NCBI GenBank assembly: GCA_001805005.1
Contig: MHDO01000103.1
Location: 1 to 23,863, forward strand
DNA length: 23,863 nucleotides
Direction: 5' to 3'
From: Nitrospinae bacterium RIFCSPLOWO2_12_39_16
Lineage (GTDB): Bacteria > Nitrospinota > Nitrospinia > UBA9942
Below the pieces are notes generated by a model, which saw only the letters and a program-made list of their open reading frames with translations, was not told where the DNA came from and did no database searches. Position numbers and translations under genes: made by a program. Positions within the stretch are counted from its first letter, which is position 1, and each line of letters begins with the position of its first letter. Below are positions 6,429-14,311 of this stretch, one piece after another.

Positions 6429-7754
6429 TCAGATTGTTGCAAGAATATCTTCACTTTTATAAATACACTTCTTCTCATTGATATGAGTCTCAAATTCGCT
6501 CCTGAAATTCTTAACAGCACCCTCTACAGAAAGCGTCGCCCCCATTAAAAGATGACAGTAAACAGACTGGTTCTTTAAAAGGCTGCATGTATCTTCAATA
6601 TCTTTCAAGTCACTCATATCTCCGTTGCCATCCTCAACTTTTTTAATGAGTCTGAACAGCTTGACAGTCCCCATCTGGCATGACGGACACTGCCCGCATG
6701 ACTCCTCCATAAAAAATCTTGAAAATTTCAGAACAGTGTTGACAATACATGTGCTGTCGCCAATGACAATTACAGTTGCAGAACCAAGCCCTGAGCCAAT
6801 GTCTCTCAAGGAATCAAAATCCAGCAGGGTATCAAGCTGTGCCTCTGTAACAGGTGAGTTTGAAGGGCCGCCTGGGAATACAGCCTTAAAAACCATCCCA
6901 TCATTTAACCCTTTACCGCAGTCGTATATAATTTTTCTCAACGGAGTCCCCATTGGCAATTCATAGATACCAGGCCTTTTCACATCCCCGCTGAGTGTAA
7001 ATACCATAGTCCCCGGACTCTTCGGAGAGCCAATTTTTGAGAACCAATCACCCCCTTTAAGAATAATATGAGGTATATTTGAAAGTGTTTCAGCATTGTT
7101 TACAAGTGTAGGATTTCCGTGGAGCCCCCTGCTGGAAGGATAAAATGGAGGCTTCTGCCGAGGCTTTGCAGACCACCCTTCAATTATCTCCATCATAGCA
7201 GTCTCTTCACCTGTAACATATTTATCAGGGCATTTTTTGATTTCAATATTCAGAGAAAATTTACTTCCAAGTATTTCTTCTCCCAGATACCCTTTTTCTT
7301 TTGCATCTCTTAATCCCTTCTCAAGGATTGCAGTCTCCTCAGTATATTTCTCATTAATATATATGTAAGCATCATTCGCACCAACAGAATAAGAAGCAAT
7401 AGTTATCCCTTCTATCAACTGATGGGGGTTTGAGCGTATGAGTGAACGGTCTTTAAAAGTATTGGGCTCTCCTTCGGCAACATTGCAGCAGACATATTTC
7501 TTATCTCCGGTTGATGAGTCTACAATCTCCCATTTTTTCCCTGTTGAAAATCCTGCCCCGCCTCTGCCTCGTAGTCCTGCCTTCTTTACCTCTTCTATTA
7601 TATCAGCAGGCTTTAACTCACTTATTGCCTTTGACAATCCCTTATAGCCGCCCTTAGAAATATATTCATCAATTGAGAGTGTGGCTATTGAGTGAAATTC
7701 ACTCATAGGAATATCATTTGACAACAATATCCTCTGCCCTGAAGAATTATTCAT
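6429..7754 (-). CDS. NuoF-like NADH-binding FMN/[4Fe-4S] subunit
   Basis: A 441-aa homologue of complex I subunit NuoF (also HoxF/HydB core), expected to oxidise NADH through FMN and pass electrons to a [4Fe-4S] centre. Motifs: LRGRGGAGFSTGKKW (61-75, FMN/NADH site), NVAEGEPNTFKDRSL (91-105), VTGEETAMMEIIEG (180-193) followed by PRQKPPFYP, and the cluster ligands C353, C356, C359 and C400 (SCGQCPSCQMGT ... YC). There is no thioredoxin-like NuoE part and no extra ferredoxin domain. It starts within the stop of the cytochrome b copy 2 gene (ATGA overlap), with GGAGG just upstream, and is followed by DUF2249, so it very likely works with the cytochrome b fusions and not with a full complex I. 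Substrate NADH versus another hydride donor is inference. Confidence 0.9.
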   Translation of the reverse strand: MNNSSGQRILLSNDIPMSEFHSIATLSIDEYISKGGYKGLSKAISELKPADIIEEVKKAGLRGRGGAGFSTGKKWEIVDSSTGDKKYVCCNVAEGEPNTFKDRSLIRSNPHQLIEGITIASYSVGANDAYIYINEKYTEETAILEKGLRDAKEKGYLGEEILGSKFSLNIEIKKCPDKYVTGEETAMMEIIEGWSAKPRQKPPFYPSSRGLHGNPTLVNNAETLSNIPHIILKGGDWFSKIGSPKSPGTMVFTLSGDVKRPGIYELPMGTPLRKIIYDCGKGLNDGMVFKAVFPGGPSNSPVTEAQLDTLLDFDSLRDIGSGLGSATVIVIGDSTCIVNTVLKFSRFFMEESCGQCPSCQMGTVKLFRLIKKVEDGNGDMSDLKDIEDTCSLLKNQSVYCHLLMGATLSVEGAVKNFRSEFETHINEKKCIYKSEDILATI

Positions 7755-9868
7755 TGTTCCTCCAGCAAAGTTATCTTATTACAGAATTCACCCTTCTCTT
7801 CATCAAAATCAATCACAGTAATCTTTCCTGCCTTAAACTCAATCTTGTCCTGATAGACATAATCAAAGTGTCCTTCTTCCTTTGAATCCCTCATCCTGAC
7901 CCTGATATCGTGTGCCCCAGGGGAGATAGCTATCTCCTCATAGGCAAATGTGGGGCCGTCATTCTTTAATCCTGTCGGATAATATGTCTTAGACAGTATA
8001 TTATTATTGTCTAACTCTACCTCTACATAAACAGGCAATCTCCCCCTGCCGCCTTCTTTTCTAATCTTTGAGAATGGCGAGTTTGTCTTCCTCATGTGCT
8101 TTAGTTTGTCCTCTGTATCTACCCTGGTTAATTCCCTCTGCTCTTCAGTATGCTGGCTTGAGTGTTTAAATGTAAACTTTATTAATGACATATCCTTATT
8201 GTAAAATGGATATATCGGTTTCGCTGACAGAAACAATACAAGAAGTGCAGGGAACAAAAGGACAGGAATGGCAGAAACTCTGATAGCCTTTTTCAATACC
8301 ATTTCTTTAGGTATATTCAAATCTGTAATCTTATATGCAGTTACATTTGATTTATTTTCCAGTTCTTTTTCAAAGATGCCAATCTCGTTTATAAGCTGTC
8401 TTGTCTTGAGCGGGGATAACCAGTATGTACGGATATTTGAATAGCTGACCTCACCTCTCAAAACCAGTACAGGCGCCCTTTCACCCTTTAACCTTGCCTG
8501 CGCCCATTTTGACCCTTCGCGGAAACTGCACTCACCTGTCTGACAGCCAGCTACAAATACACCGTCAGCACCTGATTCAATGGCATGTTCAATAACGGAA
8601 TGGTTAATCATGCCTGCACAGGGGAATGTAACAACAGATACATTCGGCATCCCTTTTATGCTGCTATTCTTTATATCTATAAACTCTCTTTGATTAACAC
8701 TCTTTTCACAGACCAGACCTACTATACTTGCTCTCCCATTCTCCTTTCTTGACAGATACAGGAGTTTTGTAATCTCTTCTTCTATCTGCTCCATTGTCCT
8801 GTTGGGGAGACTTGGTGCGTTAGAGCCACATGCACCGACACATGTCCCACAACTTGCACACCTGTCTGTCATCACCTCTGCCTGAAAGAGATACGGTCTT
8901 CCGTCCTTTCTCGGAATCATCCTGATTGCCTCATAAGGGCAATCGTTGCGGCACTGCTCACAGCCCACACATTTCTCCGACGATATTTGTGCTGTTGGCT
9001 GTCTCTTCGGCCTTCCAATCCATGGTGCTATAAATAGAATGACGGTGCCTCCAACGGCAGTAGCCCAGAACATCCCTTTAGGCAGGATAGATGCCAATGG
9101 ATATATAAATAGATAAAACCAGTCAAAAGGCACATCAACCGGAACCTTTGTCATACTCACAGGCAATGCATTGGTTGCAGGTGCAATTAAGGATATTAAA
9201 ATCAGTATAGCCAATACAGTAATGGCAATAGCCTTAGGAGGTTTTACTGAAGGGCGGGCATTCCTTGATACATGTATGCCTGTTAATATGCCCATACCTA
9301 ACATTGATATCATTACATGTGCAAGGAGCAGGACGAAAAACAGCATCTTGCTCATTGTGGCAATACTCAGGAATGTCCTTGGTGGGGGTTCAATAAAAAT
9401 AGGTATATCATCAAGCAACTGTGCGGTTCTTATAGCAATAAGCTGTGCCCTCTCATCCCATACCAGAAAGTATCCAACAATTCCCATCGCTATTGAAGCT
9501 ATAAGAAGTGCATTTCCTGAAACCCATGATACCCACCGCCAGTGACGGTATCTGCCAAGTGAAAATTCCCTCAGAAGATGCAGGATAAGAAATACGATTA
9601 ATCCATCAGATGCATAGCGGTGGATACTCCGCATGATGCCGCCAAGATACCATTGATTGACAGTAATACTCTGCATCGTCTCATACGGGCTGCTTGTCCT
9701 ATAAAAGAAAAAAAGATAAAGACCGCTTATTGCTATCAATACGAGGAGGAACGCACAGATTGTCCCAAGATAATAAAATGGATTATATTTTGGTGTGAAG
9801 AGCCGGTCTGCAAAACCTTCAACTGTATATACGATTCTTCTCTTGATGGAAAGGTTTTTGAAATTCAT
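7751..9868 (-). CDS. Cytochrome b-diferredoxin-MvhD fusion protein, copy 2
   Basis: About 705 aa (708 from TTG 9877). Order of parts, numbered from the TTG: cytochrome b6-like helices with H86/H100 (13 residues between) and H187/H202 (14 between), the classical bis-haem pattern; further helices with PVDVPFDWFYLF, like subunit IV; C303/C306/C309/C313 and C340/C343/C346/C350 for two [4Fe-4S] clusters; an MvhD domain (386-480, with LVCEKS, FPCAGM and AGCQTGECSFREG); a membrane helix (533-552); and a 150-aa C-terminal domain. MvhD normally passes electrons between a hydrogenase or other donor and heterodisulphide reductase. Joined to a quinone-type cytochrome b and beside a NuoF subunit, it suggests an NADH-to-membrane electron path. 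No Rieske or cytochrome c1 is nearby. Start chosen at ATG 9868; TTG 9877 is possible. Confidence 0.9.
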   Translation of the reverse strand: MNFKNLSIKRRIVYTVEGFADRLFTPKYNPFYYLGTICAFLLVLIAISGLYLFFFYRTSSPYETMQSITVNQWYLGGIMRSIHRYASDGLIVFLILHLLREFSLGRYRHWRWVSWVSGNALLIASIAMGIVGYFLVWDERAQLIAIRTAQLLDDIPIFIEPPPRTFLSIATMSKMLFFVLLLAHVMISMLGMGILTGIHVSRNARPSVKPPKAIAITVLAILILISLIAPATNALPVSMTKVPVDVPFDWFYLFIYPLASILPKGMFWATAVGGTVILFIAPWIGRPKRQPTAQISSEKCVGCEQCRNDCPYEAIRMIPRKDGRPYLFQAEVMTDRCASCGTCVGACGSNAPSLPNRTMEQIEEEITKLLYLSRKENGRASIVGLVCEKSVNQREFIDIKNSSIKGMPNVSVVTFPCAGMINHSVIEHAIESGADGVFVAGCQTGECSFREGSKWAQARLKGERAPVLVLRGEVSYSNIRTYWLSPLKTRQLINEIGIFEKELENKSNVTAYKITDLNIPKEMVLKKAIRVSAIPVLLFPALLVLFLSAKPIYPFYNKDMSLIKFTFKHSSQHTEEQRELTRVDTEDKLKHMRKTNSPFSKIRKEGGRGRLPVYVEVELDNNNILSKTYYPTGLKNDGPTFAYEEIAISPGAHDIRVRMRDSKEEGHFDYVYQDKIEFKAGKITVIDFDEEKGEFCNKITLLEEQ

Positions 9869-9882
9869 ATTGAACAAAACCT

Positions 9883-9988
9883 GAACACGAATGTCACGAA
9901 TGGACTAATTACACGAATTAATTCATAGAAAAGATAATTTAATTTGCTTCTTATTCGTGATATTCGCTAATTCGCTCAATTCGTGTTC
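9883..9988 (-). repeat. Palindromic repeat, 'CACGAAT' family
   Basis: ACACGAAT/CACGAAT units at 9883-9923 are mirrored by ATTCGTG/ATTCG units at 9953-9988 (ending AATTCGTGTTC), forming a long imperfect hairpin. It fills the gap between sco and the cytochrome b copy 2 gene and so separates the two halves of the - strand run. No promoter is obvious within it. Confidence 0.85.
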
Positions 9989-9998
9989 CTCTATTAAC

Positions 9999-11024
9999 TC
10001 AGATTGTTTTAAACATTTTCATTATCAGTCCCTTGCACCCTTTGATGAGTGACAATATCTCTCTCCTCCAGAGGAGGATAATCGGGACTATAAAAAATAA
10101 TATATTGCCCAGTATGAATTTTGTCAGAAAGTAGTAATAACTAAACTTATATGCCTGAGTTGACGGGTCATACTCAGAGCACATCAGCTTTATCTTTTCT
10201 ATTAAACCGAGAGACTTTGATACCTCTTTATTGTTATTTAATAAAAGCCTCTCTAACGACCCGATTATTTTCTTTTGGACATCTTCCGCTTTTTCATCTG
10301 TATTATATGCAATATTATTATATACGCCCCCGCTTAAGTCTATGACTGAAATCATATTCAGGTGGTCAAAGCTGTCACCTGTCTTTTTATAATAAAATCC
10401 GAGTTTGGCTGTAAGCTCACTTATCGTATTTTTGTCTCCTGATGCAAATTTCCAGTATTTAAAATCTTTCGCAAATGCCTCTCCGTATTCCCTCATCCTC
10501 TGAGGTGTATCCCTCTCAAAATCAAAGCCAATAGTTATTACATCTACCTTTTTACCTGAATCCTTATCAAACTTTTTTATGGCCTCTGAAACGATTGCTG
10601 TGCTTACGCCGCATGTATGGGGACAGCTTGTATAAATGAAATTTATGATAAATGGCTTCCCGCGATAGTCCTTAAGATTAAATATATTCCCGTCCTGGTC
10701 TGTTAAGGAATAATCTCCGAGCTTTCTCCCGATGGTCTGCTTTGAGGCGAGGAGTGCCTTCATCTGCTTCAACTGGTCCTGATATTGTCCAAAGGCAATA
10801 GAATCAGAAAAGAGGAATAAAAAACTAATGAAACCACAGATTACACAGATTTTTATAAATTTTTTAACCCCCCTTTCATCCCCCCTTTTATAAGGGGGGA
10901 AAGAGGGGGGTATCTGCGGTAATCTGCGAAATCTGCGGATATATAATTTCTTTAATATTAAAAATAATGGGGCGATAAAAAAAGAAAGGAACAGCAGCCT
11001 CTTTCCCATAATAGGTAAATTCAC
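9999..11024 (-). CDS. SCO1/SenC-type copper chaperone with repeat-derived N terminus and extra C-terminal membrane helix
   Basis: A 341-aa protein, far longer than the usual 190-220. The thioredoxin-like SCO domain (about 95-265) has the copper ligands C134 and C138 (TSCPHTC) and H221 (DSFDHLNM). SCO/SenC proteins load copper into the CuA site of subunit II, matching the upstream genes. Residues about 28-64 are encoded by two nested palindromic repeats; the second of two N-terminal hydrophobic segments (IKICVICGFISFLFLF) starts in that repeat DNA. A C-terminal extension (residues 270-341) carries another membrane helix (ILGNILFFIVPIILLW), so the domain is anchored at both ends. The start is a GTG overlapping the cyoE stop by one base; ATG 11009 is an alternative. 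Confidence 0.88.
   Translation of the reverse strand: MNLPIMGKRLLFLSFFIAPLFLILKKLYIRRFRRLPQIPPSFPPYKRGDERGVKKFIKICVICGFISFLFLFSDSIAFGQYQDQLKQMKALLASKQTIGRKLGDYSLTDQDGNIFNLKDYRGKPFIINFIYTSCPHTCGVSTAIVSEAIKKFDKDSGKKVDVITIGFDFERDTPQRMREYGEAFAKDFKYWKFASGDKNTISELTAKLGFYYKKTGDSFDHLNMISVIDLSGGVYNNIAYNTDEKAEDVQKKIIGSLERLLLNNNKEVSKSLGLIEKIKLMCSEYDPSTQAYKFSYYYFLTKFILGNILFFIVPIILLWRREILSLIKGCKGLIMKMFKTI
10833..10940 (-). repeat. Nested palindromic repeats inside the sco coding sequence
   Basis: Outer arms: ACCACAGATTACACAGAT (from 10833) and the CTGCGG/ATCTGCG units at 10911-10940, of the same 'CACAGAT' family as 2755-2839. Between them sits a second palindrome (10866-10911) centred on an 8-bp perfect stem, CCCCCCTT/AAGGGGGG (10880-10887/10892-10899), flanked by CCCCCCTTTC and GAAAGAGGGGGG. 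The whole composite is read through in frame by sco. Confidence 0.85.
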
Positions 11025-11929
11025 TATCTGATGCTGGAGTCAATGATTACAGCCGAGAGGATTAAAAAGAGATAAACCATTGATGCCTTAAAGTTTTTCC
11101 AGGCTATTTGTTTGGAGGTATCAAAGAGTAACTGGATGTTTCTTATGATGAAGAATATCCCGACGGCAAGTGCAACAGCAAGATAAAATATACCCCGATA
11201 CCCAAAAAATGTAGGGAGGAGGGAACTGATAAAAAGGAAGATTGTATTTAATAAAATATAGACAGCCGTTTTTTTGTCCCCGACTGCCACAGGAAGCATG
11301 GGGACACCTGCATTCTTGTAATCCTCTTTATGGAATAGTGCAAAACTCCAGAAATGGGAGGGTGTCCAGAAAAATAATATAATTGCAAGGAGCATTGGTG
11401 GGAGGCACATTTCAGGCCTTGCAGATGCACCACCTGCAAGGACGGCAAAACTCCCTGCAAGCCCTCCAATAATAATATTCAGCTTGCTCCGCCTCTTAAG
11501 CCAGACGGTATATATGACAACATATACAAATGCACCGAGAAATAAATGTAAGGCAACCATCAGATTTAATGTATATGAAGAAAGTATTACAGATACCAGA
11601 ATTAATATACTTGCAATCATTAATACCTTAGATGGACTTATATTGCCGACGGGGATAGGGCGGTTTCTTGTCCTGCTCATTACACTGTCTATATCCCTGT
11701 CAAAGTAATGATTGAATGCACTGGCACCTGCCGATGCCATAATAGTTAATATTGTAATGAGAACTAATTTTATAAAACTAAACTCATCTCTGGAGGCTGT
11801 GATTATATAGCCTGCAATTGCACTAAATGCAATTAATATATCTATGCGGAGCTTTAAGATATGAATGTATGCCTTAATTGTTGTCATTACTGATGTTTCT
11901 GGGTATATAAGGGCGATGTCTCTGTTCAT
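11024..11929 (-). CDS. cyoE: Protohaem IX farnesyltransferase (haem O synthase)
   Basis: A 301-aa polytopic UbiA-family prenyltransferase. The prenyl-diphosphate site shows N73-x3-D77-x3-D81 in SAFNHYFDRDIDSVMSRTRNRPIP; the second conserved loop is YTVWLKRRSKLNIIIGGLAGS, and PSHFWSFALFHKEDYKNAGVPMLP follows, all typical of CyoE/CtaB. About eight membrane helices. It makes haem O (precursor of haem A) for haem-copper enzymes; no haem A synthase gene is in the window, so the neighbouring enzyme may use haem o or a. It follows the 43-aa ORF and overlaps sco by one base. No good ribosome binding site is seen before the ATG. Confidence 0.95.
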   Translation of the reverse strand: MNRDIALIYPETSVMTTIKAYIHILKLRIDILIAFSAIAGYIITASRDEFSFIKLVLITILTIMASAGASAFNHYFDRDIDSVMSRTRNRPIPVGNISPSKVLMIASILILVSVILSSYTLNLMVALHLFLGAFVYVVIYTVWLKRRSKLNIIIGGLAGSFAVLAGGASARPEMCLPPMLLAIILFFWTPSHFWSFALFHKEDYKNAGVPMLPVAVGDKKTAVYILLNTIFLFISSLLPTFFGYRGIFYLAVALAVGIFFIIRNIQLLFDTSKQIAWKNFKASMVYLFLILSAVIIDSSIR

Positions 11930-11961
11930 ATAAAAATTAGGTTATAAGAATTTTAATTTTA

Positions 11962-11997
11962 GGGCAGGGCTATGGCTTAATGACCATAACCCTACCC
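11962..11997 (-). repeat. Hairpin between the 43-aa ORF and cyoE
   Basis: 14-nt arms GGGCAGGGCTATGG (11962-11975) and CCATAACCCTACCC (11984-11997) pair with two mismatches around an 8-nt loop. On the - strand it is followed by TAAAATTAAAATTC, so it could attenuate readthrough or protect upstream mRNA. The GCAGGGCTA core resembles the repeat at 14517-14567. Confidence 0.55.
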
Positions 11998-12006
11998 ATT
12001 TATTAA

Positions 12007-12138
12007 TTACCCAATATTCCACACCATAGACAACCACTTCCAATTAAGGAAGTAGAACATAATAAAAGCAACAAAGAAGATGATGATTATAATCCCTGTG
12101 CCTGGTGCCGGAAAATCCTCATGTCTTTCTTCTGCCAT
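12007..12138 (-). CDS. 43-aa single-helix membrane protein, probable small subunit of the haem-copper enzyme
   Basis: Too short for ordinary gene callers but well supported: ATG 12138 has AGGAGGG just upstream and lies 10 nt after the stop of subunit I. The peptide has an acidic N terminus (MAEERHEDFPAPGTG), one membrane helix (IIIIIFFVAFIMFYFL) and a tryptophan-rich end (NWKWLSMVWNIG). Small one-helix subunits are known in ba3 oxidase (subunit IIa) and cbb3 oxidase (CcoQ), but this sequence is not clearly either. Its position between subunit I and cyoE argues for a structural subunit. Confidence 0.8.
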   Translation of the reverse strand: MAEERHEDFPAPGTGIIIIIFFVAFIMFYFLNWKWLSMVWNIG

Positions 12139-12148
12139 AAACCCTCCT

Positions 12149-13690
12149 TTAATAAACTAATTTGGCTTCGTTTGGAGCCAGTTTTCTGCCAAGGAATACT
12201 GAAAGGACTGATACACCAACATACATTGCCCCGCCTACAGCAGCTAAAATTCCGCCTAATGCTGCTATGGTTGTAAAAAGAAGTACTGTCGGGTCAAATG
12301 AGAATGGGATAATGGAATCTGCAAATGTAACATCCCAATGTCTCCTTGGTGAGCCAAGTATGCCTGCACCTGACATCCCTAAAATCAGGAGAATCAGTCC
12401 TATGGCATATACATATGGCTGTGCTGATGCCCATTTCTTACCTATTATTTCACGTCTGAATATAAGCGGGATTACATAATAGGTCAGCCCCATAAAGGCA
12501 AGGGTTGTTCCACCTACAACTGTAGCATGAAAGTGGCCTGTCAAAGCCCATGTGTTATGGGATTTAATAGACAACTGCTCTGTCCCATATACGACACCTG
12601 TTATCCCGCCTATGAATCCGAATATTAAGAGGGAGAATATCATAGCAGGGAAACCAGGTTCACCCCATGGTGCCTTAGTCAGCCACTCAAAAAGCCCTTT
12701 TGTATATCCCTTCTTCCTCTGTGCAACCTCAACTGCCATTGGAATTGCGAGGGCATGAATCATACTGGCAAGAACAGCCATATACATAAAGTAACCTGTG
12801 TTCCAAATCTTATGCGCAGGGCTTAGTGTGGGGTCTGTTAAGAGGTGATGTTCAGATGCCAAATTGATGAACAATATATACAGCACAAATGCACTCCTGC
12901 ATATTTTCTCATTGACAGGCTTTGCCCCAACAGTTAATGCCCCTAAGAGATACCAGATGGAGACCATTGCCGTTACATTTATCTGCTGAGATGAATGCCC
13001 GAATCCCCAGAATATCAACCTATACATTGCCGGGTCCAAATTCTTTATAACCCCAAGAGACCACAGGAATGTAGGTATATAGATTATCGCACCACATGCA
13101 AGTGTAAATACTGCAATGATTGCTGCAGCAGACAAACCAAATGTAACGAGCGGTAAAGACCCTTCATAAGTCTTATCTGCCTTTGCTATTGCAAGGGTTC
13201 CAAAGAAAATCCCACATGCGGTCAAGGCGCCTACTGCAAAGAGTATTATCCCAAGATAATAGAGTGGATGTGCCTGCAATGGCACATAAGAGGAGAACAT
13301 AACAGTTGCATTATCTGTAAAGACCATCACATCAACCAAAACCGAACCAACGAGCATCAGTATATAGGCAAGCCAGGCGACCTTCGGTGCCGCAAGTCTT
13401 GAATTAAGCAGGACAGATGAGCCAAAATACAGCCCTGCCACCTCAAAGAATATTATCCAGAATACCAGCATATTCAACCCGTGTGCAGTCAATGCCTTAT
13501 AAAACCATTCAGGTGATAACAGGTGAACTGCAGGCAAGCGGGTTAATGCAACAAGAAGTGCCATTATACCGCCTATCAGGATGAAGACCACTGCAGTTAC
13601 TGCGTTTATCCACATTAGATTCTGGGTAGTGGCATAAACTTTTTTCCCTGTGATAGGACAGGTTCTAAACTCCATTTCATTTGCCGCCAT
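12149..13690 (-). CDS. Haem-copper reductase subunit I without the active-site tyrosine; candidate alternative NO reductase
   Basis: 513 aa, about 12-13 membrane helices. All six metal-ligand histidines are present: H70 (TAHGLNM, low-spin haem), H232, H281 and H282 (CuB), H386 and H388 (GHFHATVVGG, high- and low-spin haem). In oxygen-reducing A and B families H232 is followed four residues later by the tyrosine cross-linked to it; here the segment is FGHSSQQIN, with glutamine 236 at that place. The NOR-type glutamate (HLWVE) is also absent, and the cbb3 pattern does not fit. Loss of this tyrosine with a CuA subunit II is the mark of the alternative NO reductases (eNOR, sNOR/NorSY, gNOR). NirK and SCO/SenC nearby agree. 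A divergent oxidase is not excluded. Strong ribosome binding site (AAGGAGGG). Confidence 0.85.
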   Translation of the reverse strand: MAANEMEFRTCPITGKKVYATTQNLMWINAVTAVVFILIGGIMALLVALTRLPAVHLLSPEWFYKALTAHGLNMLVFWIIFFEVAGLYFGSSVLLNSRLAAPKVAWLAYILMLVGSVLVDVMVFTDNATVMFSSYVPLQAHPLYYLGIILFAVGALTACGIFFGTLAIAKADKTYEGSLPLVTFGLSAAAIIAVFTLACGAIIYIPTFLWSLGVIKNLDPAMYRLIFWGFGHSSQQINVTAMVSIWYLLGALTVGAKPVNEKICRSAFVLYILFINLASEHHLLTDPTLSPAHKIWNTGYFMYMAVLASMIHALAIPMAVEVAQRKKGYTKGLFEWLTKAPWGEPGFPAMIFSLLIFGFIGGITGVVYGTEQLSIKSHNTWALTGHFHATVVGGTTLAFMGLTYYVIPLIFRREIIGKKWASAQPYVYAIGLILLILGMSGAGILGSPRRHWDVTFADSIIPFSFDPTVLLFTTIAALGGILAAVGGAMYVGVSVLSVFLGRKLAPNEAKLVY

Positions 13691-13726
13691 TTTAAATCCC
13701 TCCTTTTAAGAATCCCTTCCTTTTTT

Positions 13727-13757
13727 CCCTCTCCTCTATAGGGAGAGGATAGTGAGG
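13727..13757 (-). repeat. GC-rich hairpin between subunit II and subunit I
   Basis: CCTCTCC (13728-13734) and GGAGAGG (13742-13748) form the stem, followed by TAGTGAGGGG. It is a short version of the palindrome found inside cysS (20506-20592). Lying in the 75-nt gap between the two subunit genes, it may affect their relative expression. Confidence 0.6.
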
Positions 13758-13765
13758 GGTAAGTA

Positions 13766-14293
13766 TTAATCCTTTACAACTATCTTGCCAACCATTGTAT
13801 GGTGGCCAACGCCGCAGAACTCATTACAAATGATGTGATATGTGCCTGATGCTGTAGGTGTGAGATTTAATATATTGTCATGCCCTGGCACTATCTGAAA
13901 GTTCATATTCATCGGCTGAAGTGAGAATCCATGCATCAGGTCAACTGACGATATATGAAACTTATAGTTCACACCCTTCTTAAGCTCAAGTATCGGAATC
14001 CAGTTCCACATCTGCCCCTTAAGATAGACATCAGCCCCATCAGGCGGTTTTACAACAGGTATCCCGGACTCTTCCCCAATCTTATATTTTTCTATAAAGG
14101 CACCGGTAACCTTATCAAAATCATCAGGTCTTATCTTCATAGGCTCAACTGAAGGATTCTGACCACCAACAAAATGCCAAAGCGGCATCATCGTAAATAG
14201 TATAAGACACCATACTATTGCTACCGAAATCCATATTTTTTCTTCCTTATCAGCCGGTTTCCACCAATAAGTTTCAGGTGATGTTATAGGCAT
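13766..14293 (-). CDS. CuA-containing subunit II of the haem-copper reductase
   Basis: 175 aa: one N-terminal membrane helix (about 20-42) and a periplasmic cupredoxin domain. The binuclear CuA set is complete: H121 (DLMHGFS), then C156-N-E158-F-C160-G-V-G-H164-H-T-M167. The MWNWIP segment (95-100) supplies the aromatic residues near the docking and electron-entry site. The single helix is as in ba3-type enzymes and differs from the two-helix aa3 subunit. It takes electrons from a c-type cytochrome (the monohaem protein at 17172-17702 is a candidate) and passes them to subunit I. Ribosome binding site GGAGGG, 7 nt before the ATG. In the reading that subunit I is an NO reductase, this corresponds to NorS. 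Confidence 0.93.
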   Translation of the reverse strand: MPITSPETYWWKPADKEEKIWISVAIVWCLILFTMMPLWHFVGGQNPSVEPMKIRPDDFDKVTGAFIEKYKIGEESGIPVVKPPDGADVYLKGQMWNWIPILELKKGVNYKFHISSVDLMHGFSLQPMNMNFQIVPGHDNILNLTPTASGTYHIICNEFCGVGHHTMVGKIVVKD

Positions 14294-14311
14294 ATTATCC
14301 CTCCATTCAAA

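Noticed and set aside
12149..13690. Subunit I as a cbb3 oxidase or as cNOR/qNOR
   Set aside because: A CuA subunit II is present instead of CcoO/CcoP, and the NorB glutamate pattern after the helix VI histidine is missing.
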